A DNA stretch of 64,000 bases, from contig NC_092578.1 in assembly GCF_037975245.1 (NCBI RefSeq), forward strand, positions 10,832,321-10,896,320, given 5' to 3'. Position 1 is the stretch's first letter. Every line of letters starts with the position of its first letter. This DNA is from Apostichopus japonicus (lineage: Eukaryota > Echinodermata > Holothuroidea > Aspidochirotida > Stichopodidae). This document shows positions 31,910-43,067 of this stretch, piece after piece. Made by a program: the position numbers and the translations under genes. The notes beneath the pieces are model-generated. The model was not told where the DNA came from. It worked only from the letters and a program-made list of their open reading frames with translations, and did not search any database.

Positions 31910-32780
31910 CGATGGAAAGGAGTCATCGCATGAAAAGCAACCTCACGAGAAGCGAACACATTTGAGGAGCAATTGCCAATTGCATGACAAGCATTCACGT
32001 TAGAAGCAATCGCACGATGAGCAATCTAATGGAGTAGCAGTCGCATGATCAGCAACCGCATGACAAGCAATCACACGATGAGCAATATAATGGAGTAGCA
32101 GTCGCATGACCAGCATCCGCATGACAAGCAATCCCACGAGGAGCAATCTAATGGAGTAGCAGTCGCATGACCAGCATCCGCATGACAAGCAATCCCACGA
32201 GGAGCAATATAATGGAGTAGCAGTCGCACGACCAGCATCCGCATGACAAGCAATCCCACGAGGAGCAATCTAAATGGAGTATCAGTCGCACGACCAGCAA
32301 TCGCATGACAAGCAATCTCACGAGGAGCAATCACATGCAAGCAATCGCACGATAATCAATCGCATAACAAGCAATCGCACAATGAACAATCGCACGATCG
32401 AGAAGCAATCGCATGACGAGCAAACACACGAGACACAATCGCATGAGGATCAATCGCACGAGAGCAAATCACAGAGAAGTAAATCGCACGACAAGCAATC
32501 GCACGAGAAGCAATCGCATGATGAGCAATGACACGTGAAACATTGGCGCAATGATCAATTTGCACGAGACGCATTTGATCGCATGACAAGCAATTGCCGT
32601 ACCACAAGCAGTCGCATAAGAAGCAATCGCATGACAAGCACTAGTGTACCTAGCATGAAAAGCATTTGCATGACGAGCAATTGCAAAAGTCGATCGCAAA
32701 AGTCGATCGCTAGAGTCGATCCCTAGAGTCGATCGCAAAAGTAAATCGCATCACGAGCTATCGCTAGACGACCACACGCC
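31910..32780. repeat. Minisatellite with 15-bp subunits (GCAATCGCATGACAA type)
   Basis: The basic unit is about 15 bp, for example GCAATCGCACGATGA. Between 32000 and 32340 four to five larger units of about 61 bp can be seen, each with GGAGTAGCAGTCGCATGACC and GCATGACAAGCAATC. Because 15 is a multiple of 3, one frame (32274-32531) reads as a pentapeptide repeat SHDKQ / SHEEQ. There is no sign of a start context, promoter or splice sites, so I call it non-coding. Confidence 0.85.
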
Positions 32781-32789
32781 GATCGCATA

Positions 32790-33125
32790 TACAGCACATG
32801 TAGTACGATCAGCTGTGAGCGTGATACAATCGATCGGATATACGTACGTACGTACATCAATACATGTCCAGCAGTCTGACTAAGATAGTAAGAGGACGAA
32901 ACGTGAAGTACAGTAATCCTATTTTTATTTTTATCATCTTGGAAGTTAATCCTAATATTTTGGAAATAAAAATTATAAATAAATCAGTTAGGCCTAGCCT
33001 AGGCTATATGTTACTTGGGGTGAAATAACATTGGGCTAAGCTAACTTGATTGTGAATACTACAATTGTTGCCCTAGTAGTAGTTGCCTAGGCCCCTAGGC
33101 TAGGTTTATAACTAGTAGTAGTAAC
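32790..33125. other. Spacer between minisatellite and Penelope-like element
   Basis: Contains TACGTACGTACGTAC near 32842 and a field of CCTAGG/GGCCTA motifs at 32990-33110. No gene seen. Confidence 0.4.
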
Positions 33126-33879
33126 TACACAGGCTCTCTAGTCGATAAGCAGTTTTTCTAACAGTATTATTTGATTTTGATTTTCAGCTGCTCTGTTACT
33201 GTATCCCGTTGGGTGATCCTCCTTATCTACTCTGTATTTGTACTTGTATTTGTGTTCTTGTGTTTCAGTTTTTCATTTAAATTTTATCATTTACTCATCC
33301 CGCTGTTTTCACCATGTCTCACCATTTTCATTTGTTTCAGACGCTCATAAAATGGATGCAGAAATCCCAGCGCTATTCTTTCCATCTTTGCAACTACAGG
33401 TTCTATTCTCTCCCCCATTATTCCCTCAGGTCTGCAGGTTACACACCAACCAGTACTACGAACACTCCCTCCAGGACTCCAGAGAGGGTGCAACCGAGTC
33501 CTACGTAGCACCTCCATCCGTCTCATCAACATCCTCACCAAACACTGCCAATCGTCCTTAGATAGCCTCAACGATGATATCCTGAGGCTGAAGCTTGAAT
33601 TACAGTCATGCTGCACCGATGACGAATGGACTCAGTACACTAACAAAATTAACTTTTGTTTGTCTCAGCAGAAAATTGATCTCACAGAAATAAGAAAATG
33701 ATTGAGCTTCTGAAAAGCCGCAAATGTACCGCTTGCAACCGTTTCAGAAGGCCTAGACTCCACCTGAGTTCGAACCACCATCCTCAACGCCGTTGTTAAT
33801 TATCTTCTTCTACCCTTACCAGTGCAGAACTTAGGCTTCTCTCCAAAGGATTCAACTTATGTCCTATTCCTCCATCATT

Positions 33880-35589
33880 TCACCAAGCGGAACTGAGCCA
33901 AGTTCTTTCTTATTTCTCTCGCAGAATTCGCCTTCGTGACTTTTCCTAGATTATCCTTAAACTGATCGGGAACCCTTCTGCAAGAAATGTTTTTGGATCC
34001 CTCCTAAGAACAGAGTCCCTGTTTTAGAAGCCTACACACAAGTCGTCAGCTGTGAGACTAACCAGTCAAACTCTCCTCTCCGCAGAACACACGACAACCT
34101 TCCAAGAGATGAACGTACAACACTCTCCTCACTGATGTCTCGCAGTGACATTATCATCAAGCCAGCCGACAAAGGTTCTGCAGTTGTTATCCAGGATCGA
34201 CAGAATTACATCAAGGAAGCCATGCGTCATCTCTCCAACAGCGATATTTACACTCCTCTTGATTCTGATCCCACAGATATTTTCTCCCAGCAGATAAAAC
34301 GGACCATCACTGATATGTACCAGCGGAACCAGATCTCTAAGAAGGCTGTTTCATTCCTTTCTCTCACAGAACTGTAAGGCACCAGGTTTTATCTTTTGCC
34401 CAAAATTCACAAGCCTGGTAACTCTGGTATGCATATCATCTCAGGCAATTGGTCCCACACCGAGAAGATATTTTTGTTTGTGGACCACTTCATCAAACCT
34501 CTTGTTCCTCAGATTAACTCTTACATCCATGACACTCCAGATTTCCTCAGGACACTTGAAGATATCAAGAATCAAATCCCCAGTGCAGCACGCATCATCG
34601 GTACTTTCGACTTCACTTCTCTTTACACTAACATCACTCATGCTGAAGGTATCGCAGCCACGTGTGCAGCCCTGTCCAAGAAGGTCCACACTTGTCCACC
34701 CATCTCTGACATCAAAGTTCTCATGCAACAGGTTCTCACCAAACACAACCTCACGTTCATGGACAAGCATTACCTTCAAAGACACAGGACTGCCATGGGT
34801 ACCAGGATGGCTCCTTCATTTGCTTGCCTGTGTATATCTAGCCTTGAAGAACGCATTCTCCGTGCAGCTCCCTGCCGTCCTCTTATCTGGTGACGCTACA
34901 TTGATGACATCTTCTTCTTTTGGACCAGTGATGAGGATAGCATGCTCACCTTCATCAACCACATCAATTCTTTTCACAGCACCAATAAATTCACCTCTGA
35001 TAATTCTCACCAACAGGTTAACTTCATCGATGTGACTGTTTGCAAGGAACACGGTTCTCTCTCTACCACAACATTCTCCTCGCTTCAGATAGACTCAAAC
35101 CCACCATCGCATACAGACGTCCACGCAACCAACGAGACCTTCCTGTGCGTGCTGCTGTTCCACCTCTAACTTCTAACCATACACCCATTCAACATGGTAC
35201 TTTCAAATGTGATCGTACTGGCGAGATGCATCTTCTGCAGCCACCATATTGTTGGATTCAATTCCATCACCACCCACAGCACACAACTCACACACAAGAC
35301 TAAGGGTCACATCACTTGCACAACCACTTATGTCATCTATCTGATCTCTTGTAGAGTTTGCGGCATCCAGTATGTTGGCGAAACCAAAACCACCCTCAAG
35401 AAGCGGTTCTTTGGTCACAGATCCACATTCAACACCAAGACAAGACTGAGACCCCAGTTGGAGAACACTTTAACCTTCCCAACCATACCATTAATGACAT
35501 GTACAATTCAGCAGAGAGAGAGAGAGAGACTGTGGATGCAACGCCTTCGCACCATTCAACCTCATGGGCTCAACATTCAGGAAGGACAT
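33880..35589 (+). pseudogene. Penelope-like reverse transcriptase / GIY-YIG endonuclease, broken
   Basis: RT landmarks in order: IIKPADKGSAVVI (34150), LPKIHKPGNSG (34397), GTFDFTSLYTNI with the first catalytic Asp (34600), MGTRMAPSFACL (34795), YIDDIFFFW with the catalytic Asp pair (34897), and VNFIDVTV (35018). The endonuclease follows: TTYVIYLISCRVCGIQYVGET (IYLI...GIQYVG is the GIY-YIG box, about 35326-35390), FGHRSTFNTK, GEHFNLPNH and RERERLWMQRLRT...GLNIQEGH. Stops lie in frame at 34375 (TAA) and 34891 (TGA, directly before YIDD), and the frame must change about four times after 35040. Catalytic residues survive. The stop codon of the ORF (38329-38331) is separated by the nested element. 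Confidence 0.85.
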
Positions 35590-35619
35590 CAGGCGCGTAT
35601 CCAGGGGGGTTGGGGGCGC

Positions 35620-35785
35620 CCCCCTGGTAAGAAAAAGAGGAGAGAAAAAAAGGGAGAAGAAAAAGGGGGAAAAGAAAAAGGGGGGAAAAGAGGAGGAAGG
35701 AAGGGAAAAAAAAGAAGGAAGAGAGAAAAATGAGAAAAGGAGGGAGTACAAGAAAAACGCCAAGATACCGGGAAGATAAAAGAGG
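35620..35785 (+). repeat. Homopurine tract, about 160 bp
   Basis: Almost pure A/G on the plus strand (GAAAAAGAGGAGAGAAAAAA and similar) just inside the left end of the nested element. Mirror-like purine tracts of this length can form triplex (H-DNA). Long lysine/glutamate or phenylalanine/serine ORFs here are artefacts of composition. Confidence 0.9.
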
Positions 35786-35789
35786 AACA

Positions 35790-36960
35790 GTGACATAATT
35801 ACCGTGAGCGCTGATCCTTATTATATACACAAGGTAGCCAGTGATGGATCGAGGATTTTGGAAGGGGCGTGCGCCTCAGCCTACCCCTTACACCGACAAA
35901 TCCATTTTTGACGTTTCCATGTTTCCTCTCTCACTAATATATATTATATATATACTATATATAGTATATCATGACGCATGTGTGTGTATGGACGCCTTAA
36001 ACAATTGTACAATTGTGCTATGAAACCAACTGTGGCTGGTCTTGAACTCGACCGAGTCGTCGGGGAACATGACGCATTTCGGTATTAGACCAGGAATTTA
36101 CATGCGAACTGCACTAGACATATGTCGATGCAACACTGCCATCCAGGGATAAAATGTTATACACCCCGACTTGAATGCTAATTGTTACCCCAAACCTACA
36201 CCGTTACTCATACAATGAATCTAAAAATTAAATTCCGTATGCGATTTGAGAATTGAGCACATTTCCTGTGAAGATCATGTAGTGGGTCCAAGGGCGTATC
36301 ATGGCCGGGGGGGGGGGAGCGGACGCACCCATCACTTCTTGAGATTGTTCCCATCTGCATGAAAACGCAAGCCCACAACCCTACGCCCACCCCTCTAATC
36401 GCTTCCCGATGAGTTACGAAACTTAATTAATGACCTTCGCCCGTAGTACCAAGACTTTGACAAACTCCGGCAACACACCAATTCATCGATAACAAGTGAT
36501 CGGGTTGTGTTTTAGTGACGTCTAGAGGTCGTGCACTGACCACTGTGTGACCACTCCCGATTTTGCAATTTCCCAAGATCAGGCCCCGAAAAAATCCCAA
36601 GAAATCCCAAGGACACTGTACTGTATGGATATCTAGCAATATCTAGCGATATCTATAGGGATGAAAATCCCAAGATCTTCCCTAAACTGAAGGCAAATAG
36701 AGAATCGAAATCTTTAGTGTGTAAAAAACTTAAAACTGTGCGTCTTTCGAAATGAAAAGAATGTGGGGCATTGCCAATAAACAGACAAAAAGTATTTATT
36801 TCAGTCTCATTTCAATTATTCGAATTTGTAAAGCAAACAGCAGATAGGCCTATCACATCATACAAGTGAGCATGAAAATGGCATTCCAGGATGAACAGCC
36901 TCCAAATTGTCTATGTGTGTAGTGTTCGGTTTCGGAAATATCTGATATTTTTTCATTTCC
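35790..36960. other. Left half of the nested TIR element
   Basis: No gene. Includes a short (TA)n patch at 35938-35965, a G run at 36306 next to AGGGCGTATCATGG (which resembles the end of a further small element), and otherwise unique-looking A+T-rich DNA. Confidence 0.45.
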
Positions 36961-36969
36961 TTCAACAAA

Positions 36970-38290
36970 GTTTTATAGTAGCCGTTATAAGAGGTTTTAA
37001 TATTTGTACACCAATACATGGGCTCAGATCCTGGCGGGGACAGCGGGACGCGTCCCCATCAACTTTTTCAGTGGCGGGGATATGATATACCGTGTCCCCA
37101 CCAAGTTGTCTTGACCAAACGTTGCATTTAAAATTCCCTTGTATTGAACTTTGGCGCATTGTGCAAATGACATGCTATAAAAGAGGCGAATGTTTACTAT
37201 TGACGTTGTTAGGCGTAACTTTACCGCTGAAGTTTTAAAACATTCAATCACGAGAAACATAATCTATACACGAGACTGGTAAATTGTTGTGAGCTTAACG
37301 GACTGAGTGCGAACAAAACAATCGTTAACAACTCACACATCGTTGCCAATTTGAGCTAGCTTCACGTCCAGTTTTCATTTTATATATTTATCCACAGTTG
37401 TTAAATATAGGACGGAAATCGCATTTGCGGCAGTCAGTAATTGTTTTCTGGGAGACCCATTGTATACAAAAGTCTACTTGGATTATTTGTCCCCTGATTT
37501 TTTTTCTGCAGACGCCCATGTATTTCCCCAAACTAAACTTATAAGCCATGAGATCTAAAACTCAAGGAGGTTTGGGAGCATCATTGGGTCTGGGAAGTGT
37601 TATTTCCGGCGATCTGGGAGTATATTTGCCAAAAAAATCTTGTACGCTACGCGCGAACCCATGGTCGCGCTCCGCTTTGATAGTATCAGAGAACAGACAC
37701 GCGTCCCCACCATTATCCAAGACTGATCTGCACCCATGTACCAATAAATTAACCGTATCTGAATTTTCGAAAATTCCCTGACCAACATTCTTAAACATAT
37801 TTCCCTCTACTTGTGCAATTTTGACCGGTCTGTTAGGGGTTTAAGGAGGTTTTTTCTATATTGGTTGTCCACAGATGAAAATTTGTGCAATATTATGGGT
37901 ATGTTTTGAAGTGAATTTATTTCACGAGAAATGTGAATTTTCAAATTCTGAACAAATAATGGGCTTAAAACCTTAAAAAGTGGTGCTGACCGGTATTGTG
38001 GGCCACGACGTAGAATCACATACAAAAGCAATGACCCAAAGGAGATGCGATGAGGTCGAACATGATATGTGACTGGTGACAATCTTCAAAAAGGTTATGG
38101 ATGAAAAAAACACTATTGGGAAAAACTTGGTTCTCAGGCAAAAGTGTACATCTGGTTGGTCATTTTCAAGCCCGAGATGTGCCATTTCCGGTGATCTGGG
38201 GGGGGGGGGGGGGGTATCGAAACCAGAAATTTTCTTGTACGCTGCGCGCCAACCGATGGTGGCGCTCCACTTAGATAGTAATTCGCGCCC
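36970..38290. repeat. Non-autonomous DNA element, copy B
   Basis: Shares ordered blocks with 28720-29640 (see that entry). Between the first block (36970-37012) and the rest, about 700 bp of other sequence is present, including GGCGGGGACAGCGGGACGCG and a further partial copy of the CGCGCTCCGCTTTGATAGT end at 37600-37690. The block 37740-38290 is continuous and closest to copy A. Confidence 0.65.
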
Positions 38291-38612
38291 CCGGGTTAGA
38301 AAATCCTGGATACGCCCCTGGACATGACTAACTTTTCTTCTGCCCACCCCCTCTTTCCATCTTCCCTTGTTCACCCTGTCACTCCTCTTCTCATAGCTCT
38401 CTTCCACCCATTTTTCTCCTCATCTGTCTGTCTTTGTCCTTCTCTAGTTTATTCCTTACCCCTTCCCTTAATCCTCTCTTTGTCCCTCTTCTGTTTAACT
38501 CCTACCTCTCCTCTTCCCCTATTGGTTTCTTTCTTTCTTCTCTCCACCCCTGTCTACTTGTCTGTATTCTGTGCGTGTTTTTGTCCCTTCTGTTACCGTT
38601 ACTTGTCGTTTA

Positions 38613-38651
38613 GCCTCTGAAGAAGATCCTGCTAGGATCGAAACGTCAGGT
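38613..38651 (+). ncRNA. Hammerhead ribozyme core, Penelope type, at the 3' end of the element
   Basis: The same sequence as copy 1: CTGAAGA, stem GATCC / GGATC with loop TGCTA, GAAAC-GTC, and helix I GCCT / AGGT (three pairs and one G-U). It lies about 280 bp after the ORF stop. The 5' counterpart expected upstream of 33127 is missing, so this copy may be 5' truncated. Identity with the core at 26554 marks both as one family. Confidence 0.72.
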
Positions 38652-38659
38652 CAACTTAC

Positions 38660-39240
38660 TTTACACAGTAGTAATACTACTTAGTAGTAGTAGTATAGCC
38701 TAAGTAAGTACGGCCTGCGTAATTTTTTTCGCAGTAGAGTTTGGTGTAATTATCATAAAGGGACGTGTCTAACAAGGTATACATACTTCAGAGTCAATAG
38801 GGTATTGTAACATGGTCACACCCTCCTTAGAACTGATTTTACTATAATTTGATGAAATATTATAGATTTATAATAAGTATTGGAATAAAAATAAGTTCTA
38901 GATTTATAACTTGCCTAGTAAGTTACTGTGATGCACGTTGCAGTCATTGCCAATTTGAAAATTCTAGTTTAGAACACGGGTGGAGGAAGAGGTGATCTAT
39001 CTTTTTGAACCCCAATATGGGTTGACTTACCTGTCAGTACCCCCCAGGAGAAAAATCAGTGAAGTAACTGGATATTGGTGACTAGTCTCAACTGGTACCA
39101 GTAAGTTTCTCCTGAGCAGATGGGATGTATATATGACTGGGAGTTACAAGTTATCAGCCTACCCCACCCCAACATGTTCGCCTGTTTTTGTTTTCTCGAC
39201 TGTAGATGCCAAGATCGTATAGCCATCACTGAAGAACACA
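38660..39240. other. Spacer with a direct-repeat block
   Basis: TGCACGTTGCAGTCATTGCC at about 38933-38952 reappears with small changes at 41656-41675 in the same orientation, on the far side of the inverted-arm unit. No gene was recognised. Confidence 0.45.
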
Positions 39241-39560
39241 ATCTTCCATATGGAACGCGGAAAGGGTCAACGTGAGGCGCCGTCCACTTAGAGATGGTCG
39301 TTCACCAAGAAACCGTTCACTTAGAGATCGCCGCTCAAATGCAAGCAGCCGCCCACTTAGAAATTGCTGTTTAACGTGAGGCGCCGTCCACTCAGAGATG
39401 GTCGTCCACTCAGAGACCGTCTACCCAGAGATCGTTGCTCAAATACAAGCAGCCGCTCATTTTGAAATGGCCGTTGAACTGCAGAAACCGTTCATTCAGA
39501 AATGGCCGTTGACTCAGAAATCGTCCACTCAGAATCGCCGGTCGATGCTGAGCTGCCGCC
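39241..39560. repeat. Left inverted arm made of an 18-bp-type minisatellite
   Basis: Units such as CCGTCCACTCAGAGATGGTC repeat about 16 times with drift. The arm begins GGAACGCGGAAAGGGTCAAC and GTGAGGCGCCGTCCAC; the same text is found in reverse complement at 41600-41640. Arms of this type are long terminal inverted repeats with internal tandem structure. Confidence 0.7.
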
Positions 39561-39805
39561 TACTTAGAATTCGTCCTCCCCTTTACAATGGCTATTCACG
39601 TATACATTAAGTAGGCGCGGCCTATTATACCGTACACGTCTGTGCTCCCGCCCCGAACCCAGCGCTGTTATAGTAGAACGCTGTTGTTCCCGCCTCATTG
39701 AACTCGCCCTTGCGGCGTCCCTTCCCTTTTTTTCGACCCGGTACACCGAAGAGGAAGACCAAATGCAATGAAAGTTTCCACTTCCAGAATTCAAAAGAAA
39801 TTAAG

Positions 39806-39877
39806 ATGGAAGAAATCATCCATCTGTTGGGGATAGAAAATGCTGAAGAAGTTACCCGTAACTTCGAAAGGGAACAG
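39806..39877 (+). CDS. Possible first coding exon, unidentified
   Basis: An ATG opens 24 codons (MEEIIHLLGIENAEEVTRNF then EREQ) ending exactly at CAG|GTAACT. A helical, charged N-terminus is suggested. A partner exon was not found. It lies inside the inverted-arm unit, so it may belong to that element. The protein is not recognised. Confidence 0.35.
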
Positions 39878-39899
39878 GTAACTCATAGACCGTAAGCAG

Positions 39900-40985
39900 G
39901 AATAACTAATTTGGAAAGTAGTAACATTCGCCACAAGGCCCAGTTTTTTCCCCGTTGGCCTAGGCCTAATCATTTTGACCGAGATTTGACCTTCCATATG
40001 TTTTTTTTTTTTTTTTTTTTCCAAATTTATTTCAACATTCTTTCGTTGCATAAATAATAATTTCAACATTCTTACGTTGCATAAATTATAAAGGAACATA
40101 ACATGAAAATAATTTATACGATTGATGAAGTCTTTACGAAAATAAGAGATTGCATTTCTTAAATGCATTATATAAAGTATTATATGAATGACCTTCCATA
40201 TGTTAAAATTTAATCTTTAATTAACAATAATGAATGAATTAATTGTAACTGTGGAATACCATAGTCATATTTGATAAGTACACAATAGTAATTCCAGTAG
40301 CTGTTACAAATTTAAAAAAACATTGGAAACACTATAATGATCGCTTACATATTATGAAGTATTTTCAGTGTCACCAATGAACTTTTAATTATAAATGTAC
40401 TAGTATTTAATTAAACAAATAATTTGTATTAACAATAAATAATCATTTTAAGAGATTGCAATTCATTATGATGAAAAAAAAAGTTTGTGTATAATTGCAT
40501 GTTAAATATTCTTCATGTGTGGTACTATTAATAAGATATTAATTTAAACAATTAATAATTCATCATTATGAAGTAATAACTCACTTTTACCAACTAATAT
40601 TTCACTATAACGAACCAGTGTTTCATTACTGCAAAATAATAGCTCGTACTAACAAATCAATTATTTTGTTTTGAAAATTATAACTCGTAATTACGAGTTA
40701 ATAATTATAAATTCTTTTTGGTGGGACATATGGACTTTCTTGGGCGTCAGCTCAACATGCCTAAACTCCCAAAGATTGAGTGAGAACCGATACTGAAGGA
40801 AATGGGTCAACACAACCAAGTATGAGGGTCAAATCTAGTATGATACTACTAGTATATATTAGTATTACTATTAGTAATACTATTAGTCTAGTAGTATATA
40901 CTCATCATACTAAAGTTAGTCTTATCTTACTCATCACAAACACTTCTTACGCCTAACGTTAGGCAATAAGCCTACGACTATTATT
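39900..40985. other. A+T-rich interior of the inverted-arm unit
   Basis: Very A+T rich with a T run near 40000, a short direct repeat (TTTCAACATTCTTxCGTTGCATAAAT at 40030 and 40060, with one variable base), and palindromic (TAGT)n-like text near 40840-40900. No exon was supported. Confidence 0.5.
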
Positions 40986-40989
40986 ACTT

Positions 40990-41157
40990 GCCTTGTATTG
41001 CTGAAGATCCATCTTTTTTCCTGAGGCCTAAAAAAGCACGCCTCCTTTTTAACAGTTGATTCACTGCAATCAAGTAAATCTGCCACTCTTTTGTTGGTGA
41101 AACCGATTTTAACAAATTCCTCGAGTTGTAAATCATCGTTTTGATCAATTTTAATTT
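40990..41157 (-). pseudogene. Helix-turn-helix fragment, transposase-like
   Basis: On the minus strand about 50 codons are open and read LQLEEFVKIGFTNKRVADLL and DCSESTVKKE. The pattern GFTxxxVADLLxCSxSTVKK is a clear helix-turn-helix of the kind found at the start of transposases and some host regulators. No catalytic domain follows. A CAAG|GTAATA donor may close it. It could be an exon of the gene starting at 41850 or a leftover of the surrounding element. Confidence 0.45.
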
Positions 41158-41273
41158 GTAATCGAAATTACATACACGAGTACGGGGTACGAGTGTCGAG
41201 TGCGCGCGGTCGACTCTTATATGTGATTGAAAAGTTCACGCCCCGCCCACGATATCAATATGCAAGTAGGCTG

Positions 41274-41645
41274 TCACTCAAATGGACGAACTCTGAGACG
41301 ACCATCTCTGAATGGACGATCTCTGAGGCAGCCATCTCTGAATCGACGATTTCTGAGTAACGACAATTTCTCAGTCGCGACGGTTTCTAAGTTACGACCA
41401 TTTCTGAATGGACGGTTCCTGAAAGGATGACGGTTGCTGTGTTTGCGCAGCGATCTCTGAGTAGACGGTCTGTGTATCAACGACACTCTCTGAGTGGACG
41501 GCGCCTCACGTTAAACGACGATTTGAAAATGGACGGCTGCTGTATTCGAGCGGCGATCTCTAAGTGGACGGTTTCTGAGTGAACGACCATTTCTGAGTGG
41601 ACGGCGCCTCACGTTGACCCTTTCCGCGTCCCATACTTCCATGAC
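41274..41645. repeat. Right inverted arm made of the same minisatellite
   Basis: The reverse complement of the left arm: ends GTGGACGGCGCCTCACGTTG then ACCCTTTCCGCGTCCC. Units on this strand read like TCTGAATGGACGATCTCTGA. The unit between the arms is about 2.4 kb in total and could be a fold-back or other TIR element. No target duplication was confirmed. Confidence 0.7.
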
Positions 41646-41799
41646 CCTGTACGACTGCACGTTGCAATCATTGCCAAATTGAGAATTCTTCGTTGCGATA
41701 GCGCAACAACACCACATCATAAAAGGCCGATTATCATAATCTGACAACGGTCGAACGTCATACTAAGGTAAAATTCTTTTAATGTACATTAAAGCTTAC

Positions 41800-41850
41800 C
41801 TGTAATCGTGGAAATGCAGCTAGGCATTCCTCGGTCTCCATCTCCGCCAT
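41800..41850 (-). CDS. Possible first coding exon, unidentified, minus strand
   Basis: ATGGCGGAGATGGAG opens 17 codons (MAEMETEECLAAFPRLQ) that end exactly at a strong CAG|GTAAGC donor in phase 0. The start context AAAATGGCGG is good. It lies just outside the right inverted arm and points toward the helix-turn-helix fragment 640 bp away. Whether the two belong to one gene cannot be decided here. Confidence 0.4.
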
Positions 41851-41859
41851 TTTCAGTAC

Positions 41860-42489
41860 TTAACACTGTTTATGTTACAGGTTTCTAGACCTAGTGTTTT
41901 ACCATGGCATGCATTAAGAATAAGATACGCGCACGATGGTTTTACACACTAGGGTAAATGTTTGTTTACACACTATGTTACGTCATATGTTATGCGGCGT
42001 CAAATCTTACCGCCAAGAAAAGTATGGGTACTACGATGTTTTGTAGTAGACACGCCCCTTTATGATTATTACACCGAACTCTATACTGGGGGAAAACAAT
42101 ACGCGTACAGCCTTAGGCCAGGCATACACATATGCTATGCCTATAACCTTCCCCATAACGCTGTAAACATGTTGCCTATGCTAGGCTTAAAATGGGGTAC
42201 TTCGGTCAGTGAATAACCAGGGATGTTAATCAATATATGAATACTAAACAGTAACTACTTGGTTAAAGGTCTGCATGTCATGACATTATTTGAAACACAT
42301 ATACAGTCAAATCCACTTTTTGTTGGGCCTAGATTAGTTTCGTTATTAATATTAGTGTAACAGGGTTGATTTATCACCCCCCCCCCCCCCATAAAAAATT
42401 ACTATAAAGTATTTGTTATTGGAGGGCGCGCGACAATTATACATTTGTTGCTGTATAACGCCTAAAGAAGAATCTCAACGTTAATGTGC
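41860..42489. other. Spacer before the satellite array
   Basis: No gene recognised. A C run of about 14 lies near 42378. Sequence becomes satellite-like at about 42490. Confidence 0.45.
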
Positions 42490-43067
42490 TATACCGATCA
42501 ATCGAATTTGCGGTACCGATCATTAGAATGTGCAGTACCGATCAATAGAATATGCGGTACCGATCAATGAAATGTGCGGCACTGTTAATGGAATGTGCGG
42601 TAACGAACAATTGAATGATCGGTATCTATCAATCGAATGTGCGGTACCGATCAATCGAATGTGCGGTACCGATCAATAGAATTTGCAATATCGATCAATC
42701 GACTGTGCGATACCGATCAATCGAATTTGCGGTACCGATAATCGAATGTTCGGTACCGATCAATAGAATGTGCAGTACCGATCGATCGAATGTGCGGTTC
42801 CGATCAATCTAATGTGCAGTAACGATCAATCGAATCTGCGGTACCGATCAATATAATGTGCGGTACCGATCAATCGAATGTGCGGTACCGATCAATCGAA
42901 TGTGTGGTAACGATCAATCGAATGTGCGGTACCGATCAATCTAATGTGCGGTACCGATCGAATGTGCGGTTCCGATCAATCGAATGTGCGGTACCGATCA
43001 ATCGAATGAACGATATCGATCAATCGAATAATAGGTAACGTTCAGTCGAATGTGCAGTACCGATCAA
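42490..43067. repeat. 22-bp satellite array, block 1
   Basis: Start of a tandem array whose 22-bp unit contains GCGGTACCGATC followed by AATCGAATGT. This edge block is the most diverged, with changes such as TAACG, AATAT and CAGTACC. It is separated from block 2 only by the hAT-like insert. Confidence 0.95.

Larger units (their letters stand above)
35590..38320. mobile_element. TIR element nested in the Penelope-like ORF, 5-bp target duplication
   Basis: Left end CAGGCGCGTATCCAGG (35590-35605) and right end the inverse of CAGGGGCGTATCCAGG (38305-38320), one mismatch in 16. GACAT flanks both sides (35585-35589 and 38321-38325). Removing the insert and one GACAT restores the reading frame up to a TAA two codons on. 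A 5-bp duplication is short for hAT in general; I recall hAT subgroups with 5-6 bp. No transposase is encoded, so it is non-autonomous. The insert includes the repeat copy at 36970-38290. Confidence 0.82.
33126..38656 (+). mobile_element. Penelope-like retroelement, plus strand, interrupted by a nested DNA element
   Basis: The element starts ACACAGGCTCTCTAG near 33127, whose counterpart follows the hammerhead at 26.6 kb. It has one ORF region with a reverse transcriptase (34135-35050) and a GIY-YIG endonuclease (35320-35589), a short 3' trailer rich in C and T (38330-38600), and ends with a hammerhead core at 38613-38651. A 2.7-kb DNA element sits at 35590-38320. Both sides are bordered by TAGTAGTAGT-like sequence, which may be the target duplication. 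RT type, endonuclease and ribozyme all fit Penelope-like elements. Confidence 0.85.

Noticed and set aside
35491-35830. Lys/Glu-rich and Phe/Ser-rich ORFs
   Set aside because: Composition artefact of the homopurine tract inside the nested element.
38324-38620. 98-codon plus-strand ORF rich in Ser, Pro and Leu
   Set aside because: It is the pyrimidine-rich 3' trailer of the Penelope-like element just before its hammerhead.
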